Assembly (NCBI GenBank): GCA_040882465.1 | Contig: JBBEBG010000008.1 | Span: 85,836 to 149,835 of the forward strand | Direction of reading: 5' to 3' | Source: Gemmatimonadota bacterium | GTDB taxonomy: Bacteria > Gemmatimonadota > Gemmatimonadetes > Longimicrobiales > Gaopeijiaceae | DNA: 64,000 nucleotides | Part shown: positions 36,975 to 43,747 of the stretch, piece by piece | Layout: each line of letters starts with the position of its first letter | How positions within the stretch are numbered: the stretch's first letter is position 1 | Notes under the pieces: model-generated | Databases searched by the model: none | Told to the model about the DNA's origin: nothing | The model's input: only the letters and a program-made list of their open reading frames with translations | Made by a program: the position numbers and the translations under genes

Positions 36975-37068
36975 GGGGCGTCGTGCCGCGACCGTCCGGG
37001 AGCGGGGGACGAAGGAAGATGGCCAGAGGACCGCGCACTGCGGACGGAAGGGAGCGGCACGACGCCCC
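36975..37068. repeat. Interrupted inverted repeat (15 bp plus 7 bp)
   Basis: GGGGCGTCGTGCCGC at 36975-36989 is the exact complement of 37054-37068. Inside it CCGTCCG (36992-36998) pairs with CGGACGG (37041-37047). This forms an extended stem with unequal internal loops and a 42-base terminal loop. It lies 41 bases past the end of the ABC-2 permease gene on the minus strand. Confidence 0.75.
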
Positions 37069-37108
37069 TTCGCGCCCGCCGCGCCGGTCGGCCACACCAA
37101 CAAGGGAG

Positions 37109-38365
37109 CTAGGCCTCCCGAATCCACCGCCAGAGCTCGGGAATCGTGGGTCGCTTGCCCTGCATGAGGATCCCGACCCGGTAGATCCTTCCCGCGATCC
37201 ACGCTGTCGCGAAGAGCGTCGCGGTCATCAGGACGATCGAGAGCAGAGGCTCCCAGAGCGCCGTCGCCCCGGCCGCGACGCGGGCGAACATCAGGATCGG
37301 TGAGAAAAACGGAAAAAGCGAAGCGGCGATCGCGAAGGGCGCCGCCGGGTCGTCCATGACGGGCGCGATCGTCGCGATCGGGAGGACGATCAGCATCACG
37401 ACCGGAAACTGGATCTGATGGGCCTCCTGTTCGTTCGAGCACATCGCGCCCACCGCGGCGAACAGCGAGGCGTATATGAAGTACCCCAGAAGGAACGAGA
37501 TTCCGAAGAAGGCGAAGACGCCCGGGCCCGGGATCCCTTCACGCACTTCGTCGAGGAACCCCGGGTCCGGGAGGAATGCGATCGCGGAGGGGATCCCGAT
37601 CGAAACGATCAGCGCGCCCGAAAGGATCCAGATCGAGAGCTGGGTGAGCCCCACGGCGCCGACCCCCAGCACCTTGCCCAGCATGAGCTCCCAGGGGTGC
37701 ATCGAAGAAATGATCACCTCGACGATGCGGGTCGTCTTTTCCTCGAGCACGGCCCGCAGGACCGTGGTCCCGTATACGAGGATCACGATGTAGAGGATGA
37801 AGGCCCCGAGAAGGCCGGCCACGAGCCCCGTGCCCCGCGACTCCTCATTCACGGCCTCGGGGTCGAGAAGCTCGACGTCGAGGCTTCCTCCCCCCAGCAA
37901 CGCCGAGAGCTCCTCTTCCGAAGCCGCCGCTCCGAGTCGCGCGGCGAGCGCCGCCTGGCTGAGCGCCTGGCGAATGCCAAGGCTCCGGATCGCGGATGGT
38001 GGCGACTCCCCGATCCACCGGCCAGTGCCGCGTTCGAGTGTCCCGGCGTCCACTTCGAGAATTCCGGCCAGCTCGCCCTCGGACGCCCGTCCTCGTAGCC
38101 CCTGTTCGGCGGGCGTGCCCGGCGCGACGACCTCCACTGTGATGTCTCCCTCCTCGAGTCGGGCCGCGAGGCCGTCCGCGAGCACGCCCGTTCGGTCCAC
38201 GAGCGCGATGCTCCGGGAGGCGTTCTGGTCTCCCATCTCCATCGCCACGGTGAAGGCGACGAAGCCGACGAGGATGACCGGCCCCGCGATCGTGCCGATC
38301 AGGAAGCCGCGCGTCCGCACGCGCTGCAGGTACTCCCGCCGTATGACGATGCCGACGTTCCTCAT
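37109..38365 (-). CDS. ABC-2 type transporter permease (NatB-like)
   Basis: A 418-residue permease. One helix at residues 20-42 follows the typical start IVIRREYLQRVRTRGFLIG. A large extracytoplasmic domain (about 45-175) comes next, then five or six helices, with the conserved block EEKTTRIVEVIISSMHPWELM near residue 210. It pairs with the ATPase just upstream, whose stop overlaps its ATG (ATGA). The NatAB family exports ions or small molecules; the substrate here is unknown. The extracytoplasmic domain is Ala/Glu/Gly-rich and poorly conserved. Confidence 0.88.
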   Translation of the reverse strand: MRNVGIVIRREYLQRVRTRGFLIGTIAGPVILVGFVAFTVAMEMGDQNASRSIALVDRTGVLADGLAARLEEGDITVEVVAPGTPAEQGLRGRASEGELAGILEVDAGTLERGTGRWIGESPPSAIRSLGIRQALSQAALAARLGAAASEEELSALLGGGSLDVELLDPEAVNEESRGTGLVAGLLGAFILYIVILVYGTTVLRAVLEEKTTRIVEVIISSMHPWELMLGKVLGVGAVGLTQLSIWILSGALIVSIGIPSAIAFLPDPGFLDEVREGIPGPGVFAFFGISFLLGYFIYASLFAAVGAMCSNEQEAHQIQFPVVMLIVLPIATIAPVMDDPAAPFAIAASLFPFFSPILMFARVAAGATALWEPLLSIVLMTATLFATAWIAGRIYRVGILMQGKRPTIPELWRWIREA

Positions 38366-39348
38366 ACGTCAGCTCCTGGGCGGGCCGTTTCGCGAGCGAA
38401 GTCGAGCCGGTCGCCGGGCGCACCTCTGGACGCGGTGACGTGCCGAACGAAGATCTCGTGGAGGCGAGGCTCCATGAGCTGGAACCGCCGCACGCGGACG
38501 CCCGACGCCACAGCCCGTTCGAGGAGGGAATGGGGATCCGCCCCGTCCTCGATCTGGACGCGAACTCCCGTGTGGGTCCTCTCCACGTTCAGGACCTCCC
38601 GCCCCCGAACCCAGCCATCATCCCCCTCGAAGTCGATCGCGACCACTCCCCCGCTTTCCTGCCGCTTCAGCTCCCTCAGGTCTCCATCCAGAATCCTCCG
38701 CGACTGGGAGATGAGACAAACCCGTTCGCAGAGGCGTTCGGCCTGATCCATGAGGTGAGTGGAAAAGAGGATGGTGACGCCCGCTTCGTGGAACTCCCGG
38801 ACGATCGCCTCCATAAGGTCCTGATTGATGGGGTCGAGCCCCGAAAAAGGCTCATCCAGCACGAGGAGGTCGGGACGGTGCAGGACGGTGCCGATGAACT
38901 GGACCTTCTGCTGCATTCCCTTCGACAGGTCCTCGACCTTTTGGTCCGCGCGATCCGTGAGGTCGAGCCGCTCCAGCCAGCGGGCCGCCTCCCTCTGCGC
39001 TTCCTTGCGCTCCATCCCGCGGATCTGACCCAGGAAGACGAGTTGTTCCAGCACCTTCATCGCCTTGTAGAGCCCGCGCTCTTCGGGGAGGTATCCGATC
39101 CGGTTCCGCCCCGTCTTGGCGGGGTCGCTCCCAAGAAGGGAGACCGTCCCCCGGTCCGGGCGCAGGATGCCCATGATCATGCGAATCGTCGTGGTTTTTC
39201 CGGACCCGTTGGGTCCCAGGAGCCCGTAAAGGCTTCCCCGGGGCACTTCGAGGTCGAGCTCCGAAACCGCGCGGAGCTTCCCGAAGTCCTTCGTGATCCC
39301 CTGGAGCCGCACGGCCACGCCATTTGCGTCGTCACTCAATTGGTGCAT
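38362..39348 (-). CDS. ABC transporter ATP-binding protein (NatA/CcmA-like)
   Basis: A 328-residue ATPase. Walker A is LLGPNGSGKTTTIRMIMG, the Q-loop region is IGYLPEERGLYKAMKV, the signature is LSKGMQQKVQFIG (LSKGM rather than LSGGQ, normal for this subgroup), and Walker B is LLVLDEPFSGLDPI with the switch His in FSTHLMDQAE. A C-terminal accessory domain of about 80 residues contains the DUF4162-like segment. It is the energy unit for the overlapping permease. Its start faces the AbrB-like gene across 284 bases. Confidence 0.92.
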   Translation of the reverse strand: MHQLSDDANGVAVRLQGITKDFGKLRAVSELDLEVPRGSLYGLLGPNGSGKTTTIRMIMGILRPDRGTVSLLGSDPAKTGRNRIGYLPEERGLYKAMKVLEQLVFLGQIRGMERKEAQREAARWLERLDLTDRADQKVEDLSKGMQQKVQFIGTVLHRPDLLVLDEPFSGLDPINQDLMEAIVREFHEAGVTILFSTHLMDQAERLCERVCLISQSRRILDGDLRELKRQESGGVVAIDFEGDDGWVRGREVLNVERTHTGVRVQIEDGADPHSLLERAVASGVRVRRFQLMEPRLHEIFVRHVTASRGAPGDRLDFARETARPGADV

Positions 39349-39632
39349 ACGCTAAACGCCCATCACTTTTTGTGGGCATAAGGGCGACTCGTGCCGCCCG
39401 CTCCCCGCAGGATGCGTTCTCTCGGCTGATCTTGGTGCCCCCCGACTGTCCGATGCCCGACGGGTAGTCGGACTCCCTACGCATGTGGGCCGAAAGATCT
39501 TCACGGGAAGCGGATCTCCAGCCCGGGATGCGGGGTTCTACCGGGTTATCCGCGGACCGGCGCGGACGGGGACCGGACCCACCCCTTCCACGAGTTTTTT
39601 TCCCACCCTGATGAGATCCCAGAGGAGACCGG

Positions 39633-39824
39633 ATGGCCATCTATCGGACCCGTTACTATAGCGACGTGACCGTCGGTGTCGGGGGGAGGATCACGATTCC
39701 TCAGGACATGCGCGACGATCTCGGGATCGAGGAAGGGGATGTCCTCACCGTTCGCGTCGAAGAGAACTCCGCGGGAACCCGTCAGATGGTCGTCTGGCGC
39801 TCGGAGCAGCAGGCCGACGATTGA
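39633..39824 (+). CDS. AbrB/MazE/SpoVT-fold DNA-binding protein
   Basis: A 63-residue swapped-hairpin protein: VTVGVGGRITIPQDMRDDLG followed by IEEGDVLTVRVEE is the complete AbrB fold. It would dimerise and bind DNA as a regulator or antitoxin. GAGGAG sits six bases before the ATG. No toxin gene (PIN or MazF) is adjacent, so an orphan regulator is more likely than an antitoxin. It converges on the LuxC-like gene with a 50-base gap. Confidence 0.82.
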   Translation: MAIYRTRYYSDVTVGVGGRITIPQDMRDDLGIEEGDVLTVRVEENSAGTRQMVVWRSEQQADD

Positions 39825-39874
39825 GGTGGGGGGCACCTTTCCGGGCTGTCGAGACGTACCGACAGTAATATTCG

Positions 39875-41215
39875 TCAAAGAATGATCGCGCTGTCTGTCA
39901 GGTCGTTCTCCACAGCGACCCAGCGGACCAGGGCGAGCAGGGGTCCCTGACCGTCGTGGCGCCACCAGGGAGGAGGCCAGGGCTGGTCACGGAAACTCGT
40001 TACGCGGGTGATCCCGGAGCGCACCAGGCGCTCCGCCACTTCCAGACGCGCCTCGGCCGGGCCGGCGACCGCAATGGACTGGAGCACCGACCCATAAGGT
40101 CCGAGGACTTCCGCGAGAAGCCCCAGCTCCTCGATGGCTCGGACCCGAACCGTGCGTCCCCCGCAGGTTCCGATCGGGCGATCCGCGGACTCGAAGAGGA
40201 CGGTCCAGCTTCCCTTCTCCCCGCCCAGCGCGAGATCCGCGGACCCGGCGGCTCCGCGCACTTCGGCCGCTGCCCTCAGCTGCTGGATCTCGGTGGCTAG
40301 TCCCGCCTCGAGCGGGGCGGCGGGGAGCACCGCCTCGGTCTCTTCGAGCGACTCTCCGAGAAGAGCCGCCCACTTCGGCGGAGAGACGTGCCCCCCCTCC
40401 TCCACCCATATCAGATGTGGCGAGACGCACCCGCGCTGCTCGAAGAGAACGGCCGCCAAGGCGGCTTCCCCGGCGGCCGCCCGGGCCGACTCTTCGGAAT
40501 GGAGTGCGGCGCGGGTCACCCCTCCGACCGAGATGCGGTGGTGGTAAGCCACCAATGGGGTCGTGGGAGGCAAGCGCTTCCGAATGGAGTCCACGGTGTC
40601 GAGCCCTCCGTATACGACCACCCGATCGGCGGATCGCAGGGCGGCCGTCTCGAGGGCGCTCCCGTCCTCGCCGGGCCAATACTCGACCGCGGCCGCGCAT
40701 GCGAGACGAGCGTCCTCCTCCTCGAGTCCTCGAAGGAGGAGGCTGGGGAGGGCCTGGTCGCCGAGTCCCGGCTTGAGGAGCACGGGGCATTTCACGAGAA
40801 GGGAGCGGAGGAGCGAGGTTGCGCCGACCCCGGGAACGCTCCCCGCCCCCACGTGAAAGGCGAGGCGCCCCCCCACCGCGCGGAGGAGGGACGCCCCCGG
40901 TCCGGGAACGAATCCGTCGAGGACCCTGGGATCGGGGAAATCTCCGTGGACGAGACTTTCGAGACGCTCCCTGGTCCAGTCGCGCGCCATCCCTTCCACG
41001 ACCGCGTTCGCCATCCGCGCCGAAAATCCGGCCTCCAGCGCAACCTGCTCCTCTGCCTCGACCCGGAGCGAGTCCCGAGGGTCGAGGAACCGTTCACCGA
41101 CACGGCCGAGCACTTCGACCAGGTCGGCGACGGGACGGTCCGTGAGCGCGTCTCCCGCGTCGCGCAGGGCGCGGAGGAGCGTTTCCGCGCGGGTCTCCGG
41201 TGCGAGCGCGTTCAA
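39875..41215 (-). CDS. Acyl-CoA/acyl-protein reductase, LuxC-like
   Basis: A 446-residue protein of the LuxC fatty-acid reductase family (PF05893-like, an aldehyde-dehydrogenase relative). Visible blocks are FHVGAGSVPGVGATSLLRSL, KCPVLLKPGLGDQALPSLL, YGGLDTVDSIRKRLPPTTPL and the putative active-site Cys in FEQRGCVSPHLIWVEEGG. It would reduce an activated fatty acyl group to the aldehyde using NADPH. The TTG at 41215 overlaps the stop of the LuxE-like gene (TTGA), so the two are coupled. No luxAB luciferase is present. Confidence 0.85.
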   Translation of the reverse strand: MNALAPETRAETLLRALRDAGDALTDRPVADLVEVLGRVGERFLDPRDSLRVEAEEQVALEAGFSARMANAVVEGMARDWTRERLESLVHGDFPDPRVLDGFVPGPGASLLRAVGGRLAFHVGAGSVPGVGATSLLRSLLVKCPVLLKPGLGDQALPSLLLRGLEEEDARLACAAAVEYWPGEDGSALETAALRSADRVVVYGGLDTVDSIRKRLPPTTPLVAYHHRISVGGVTRAALHSEESARAAAGEAALAAVLFEQRGCVSPHLIWVEEGGHVSPPKWAALLGESLEETEAVLPAAPLEAGLATEIQQLRAAAEVRGAAGSADLALGGEKGSWTVLFESADRPIGTCGGRTVRVRAIEELGLLAEVLGPYGSVLQSIAVAGPAEARLEVAERLVRSGITRVTSFRDQPWPPPWWRHDGQGPLLALVRWVAVENDLTDSAIIL

Positions 41216-42414
41216 GGGCCTCCCCCTCGGGCCAGGAGGAGATCTTCCATGGAGAGGGAGCAGCCACGCGGCTCGGACCCCACGATCCGTCCGCGCAGTC
41301 GAAAACCGCCCTCTGTCGTCACGCCCAGATCTTCTGTCAGGATGGCGGTGACCGAATCCAGATTGGCGAGGTCGAGATGCGAAAGGAGCCCGGGTTCTCC
41401 GCGGGCGACCGGTTCGAGCGTCGAGGGGTCGAGCACCCGGGTCCGCACCCAGGGGGGGCCGACGTGCCAACGGTTGGCGAGCCGGTGGGCCCGGTCGTCG
41501 CGAAGCACCGGTTCGTAGAACTGCGAGAGCATCTCCGTCATCCCATATTCGCTCACCATCCGCGACAAGGGGAGGCCGAGCCGCTCCTGAAGCCACCCAT
41601 ACAACTCCTCTCTCGATACCCGGCGAGCTCGCCCCTTGAAGCCTCCGGTCTCCAGGAGAACCGATCCCTCGGGGAGAACGAAGCTCGGGCCGCCGCCGCT
41701 CCGGTCGAGCCAGTGGACGAAGGCGAAGGCCGTTCCCGCAAGGAGGACGGGAGTGCCGTCCGCCGCCGCCCCTGCGAGCGCCTCTCTGAATCTCTCGGAT
41801 CGCAGCTCCCAATCGGCGTCCGCGAAAAAAGCCCCCTCGGCGTCGCCCCACGCCTCGGCGATCGCGCCGACCATCGCGGAGAGCGAGGAGTCGGGCCGAT
41901 CCGCCGGCGACGGGAGGAGCGCGAGAACGCGAACCGGCTCGGGAGTCTCCGGGTCGGGGCGGAGATACACCGTCGCGGTCGCGAGGAGCGATGCACGGTA
42001 GAGGGAGAGGTCGCGGACCCGGTGCTCGCCTCGTGCCTCCGCGCCCTGGGTTGTCCCGCTCGTCCGGAAGATGGCTTCGGGCGGCTCCGACCCGGCGCAC
42101 ACGAGCGGGACTTCCTTGAAGGCCCGGCTCGGGACGGCGGGAATCCCACGCCAATCCTCGAGTGCGGCGGGGTCGATGCCCCGGTTGCGGACGAAGGTCC
42201 CGTAGACCGGATTCGCGTCCACCTGGTATCGGAAGATCGCGAGCGCCAGCTCGTTGAAGGCTTCGTCGGTCCAAGGACGGCCGGCGCCCTTCCCGATCTC
42301 CCGCTCGAGTTCCCCACGGAGCGAGACACGGCACTCGGCGAGGGAAGCGCGGGTCACGGCCTTCCCCGGTCGCTCAGGACGACGATCGGCGAACCCTGCC
42401 GGGCTCGAGTCCAC
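41212..42414 (-). CDS. Acyl-protein synthetase, LuxE-like
   Basis: A protein of about 400 residues of the LuxE family in the ANL (adenylate-forming) fold. The block VPSRAFKEVPL is followed by the phosphate-binding motif FRTSGTTQG near residue 120. EYGMTEMLSQFYEP and the late DLANLDSVTAILTEDLG are also typical. It activates a fatty acid as acyl-AMP and transfers it to itself or to LuxC. GTG 42414 is the longest start and overlaps the small upstream gene by 41 bases. A GTG about 18 codons further in is also possible. Neither start has a strong ribosome-binding site. Confidence 0.83.
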   Translation of the reverse strand: MDSSPAGFADRRPERPGKAVTRASLAECRVSLRGELEREIGKGAGRPWTDEAFNELALAIFRYQVDANPVYGTFVRNRGIDPAALEDWRGIPAVPSRAFKEVPLVCAGSEPPEAIFRTSGTTQGAEARGEHRVRDLSLYRASLLATATVYLRPDPETPEPVRVLALLPSPADRPDSSLSAMVGAIAEAWGDAEGAFFADADWELRSERFREALAGAAADGTPVLLAGTAFAFVHWLDRSGGGPSFVLPEGSVLLETGGFKGRARRVSREELYGWLQERLGLPLSRMVSEYGMTEMLSQFYEPVLRDDRAHRLANRWHVGPPWVRTRVLDPSTLEPVARGEPGLLSHLDLANLDSVTAILTEDLGVTTEGGFRLRGRIVGSEPRGCSLSMEDLLLARGGGP

Positions 42415-42679
42415 CCGCCAGGAGGATCTTCGCCTCGAGCCGCTGTCCCTCCTCCTCGAGGAACGCGAGGATCTCCTCGATACGCGCTTCGGCGCCCGCG
42501 TAATCCGTTGCCGGAAAGTCGTCCCCCTCCGCGCTCCGGATTGCGCCGACGAGCGCGTGCAGCTCCCGGCGGCTCTTTTCGACCGACCGTCGCAGGCGGT
42601 TCAGCGCCTTTCTCGCTTCGGATTCGATGGTGCCCATGCGGAAAGGGTGGGGGATCTCTCCACCCCGAGCAATGGCCAT
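42374..42679 (-). CDS. Small coiled-coil protein of unknown function
   Basis: A 101-residue protein with a predicted helical body: heptad-like spacing in ESEARKALNRLRRSVEKSRR and again in ARIEEILAFLEEEGQRLEAK. It is charged and has no membrane segment. The ATG at 42679 has GAGAGG eight bases upstream; an internal ATG at 42637 would give 87 residues. It is the first gene of a minus-strand unit ending in the LuxE- and LuxC-like genes and is divergent from the YpdA-like gene. The function is unknown. Confidence 0.5.
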   Translation of the reverse strand: MAIARGGEIPHPFRMGTIESEARKALNRLRRSVEKSRRELHALVGAIRSAEGDDFPATDYAGAEARIEEILAFLEEEGQRLEAKILLAGGLEPGRVRRSSS

Positions 42680-42751
42680 TCCCGCCGCCTCTCTATACCA
42701 TCCCGGGATGAATGGTCCAGGAAGCCAGCTCGGCTGCTCCCGGAGCGCGCC

Positions 42752-43747
42752 ATGAACGACCAGGCCGTGGAAATTGCCGTGGTCGGCGCCGGCCCGTGCG
42801 GCCTCGCAGTCGGCGCGGCGGCCCGCGAATCAGGGCGTGCCGCGGTTCTCTTCGACCGAGGTCCCCTCTGTGCCGCGCTCATCGGGTACCCTCCCTACAT
42901 GAGTTTTTTTTCGACGGCGGAGAAGCTCGAGGTGGGAGGACTCCCGTTTACCTGCTCGCGTCCGAATCCGACGCGCCAGGAGGCGCTCGCCTATTTCCGG
43001 GGCGTGGCCCGCTACTTCCACCTGGACGTGCGTCAGTATCATTCGGTCGAGTCGGTACATGCGGAAGAAGGCGGATTTCGCCTCACGACAACCCGGGCCG
43101 ACAGGAAGTTGGAGTGGCGAGCGCGGGTGGTCGTCATCGCGACCGGGGGCTTCCACGAGCCGAACTTCCTCTGCATCCCGGGGGAAGAACTTCCGAAGGT
43201 TTCCCACTATTATCGGGAAGCCCACCCTTACTGGAATCAGGATGTCGTCGTCGTGGGGGGCGGGAATTCGGCGGTCGAGGCCTCGCTGGAGCTCTTCCGG
43301 GTCGGCGCGCGAGTCACTCTCGTCCACTTCGGCTCGGAACTGGACCCCGGCGTGAAGCCCTGGCTCCTTCCCGACATTCGGAATCGAATTTCGGCAGGGG
43401 AGGTCGAGGTCCTCTGGCGGCACCGGATCGAGGAGATCCGGCCAGATGTGGTCGTGGTGCGGAGCGAGGAGGGCGGTGCGACGCGACCGATCCCGAACGA
43501 CTGGGTCCTCGCACTCACCGGTTGGAAGCCTGACCATGGGCTGCTCCGGTCGCTGGGCGTTTCGATCGACGTCCAGACCGGGGTTCCGTCCCACGATCCG
43601 GAGACGATGGAAACCCCTGTCCCCGGCCTTTTTGTGGCCGGTGTCCTCGCGGCAGGGTACGATGCGAATCGAATCTTCATCGAAAACGGACGGATGCACG
43701 GGCGGAGAATCGTGGACCGTCTCCTGACCACGAGAGGAAAAACATGA
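42752..43747 (+). CDS. ypdA: YpdA-type FAD/NAD(P) oxidoreductase (putative bacillithiol disulfide reductase)
   Basis: A 331-residue thioredoxin-reductase-like flavoprotein. The FAD motif is VVGAGPCGLAVGAAARESG, the YpdA hallmark IGYPPYMSFFSTAEKLEVGG follows, and the NAD(P) motif is VVVVGGGNSAVEASLELF. There is no CXXC redox pair, as expected for YpdA, which reduces bacillithiol disulfide. GGAG lies seven bases before ATG 42752. The stop overlaps the start of a secreted peptidase gene, an unexpected partner. Bacillithiol use by this organism is plausible but not shown here. Confidence 0.88.
   Translation: MNDQAVEIAVVGAGPCGLAVGAAARESGRAAVLFDRGPLCAALIGYPPYMSFFSTAEKLEVGGLPFTCSRPNPTRQEALAYFRGVARYFHLDVRQYHSVESVHAEEGGFRLTTTRADRKLEWRARVVVIATGGFHEPNFLCIPGEELPKVSHYYREAHPYWNQDVVVVGGGNSAVEASLELFRVGARVTLVHFGSELDPGVKPWLLPDIRNRISAGEVEVLWRHRIEEIRPDVVVVRSEEGGATRPIPNDWVLALTGWKPDHGLLRSLGVSIDVQTGVPSHDPETMETPVPGLFVAGVLAAGYDANRIFIENGRMHGRRIVDRLLTTRGKT

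Larger units (their letters stand above)
36753..37108. other. Gene-free region with three inverted repeats between convergent genes
   Basis: A 356-base stretch between the mscS operon (plus strand) and the ABC-2 permease (minus strand). It contains a perfect 29-bp inverted repeat (36754-36874), a small hairpin TTGGGGAA/TTCCCCAA (36899-36906 and 36918-36925), and a second long interrupted inverted repeat (36975-37068). Short open frames here have poor composition and no ribosome-binding site. I see no convincing protein gene. Confidence 0.6.

Noticed and set aside
39633..39824. AbrB-like protein as the antitoxin of a toxin-antitoxin pair
   Set aside because: No PIN-, MazF- or Doc-like gene follows. 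The next gene is a convergent LuxC-like reductase.
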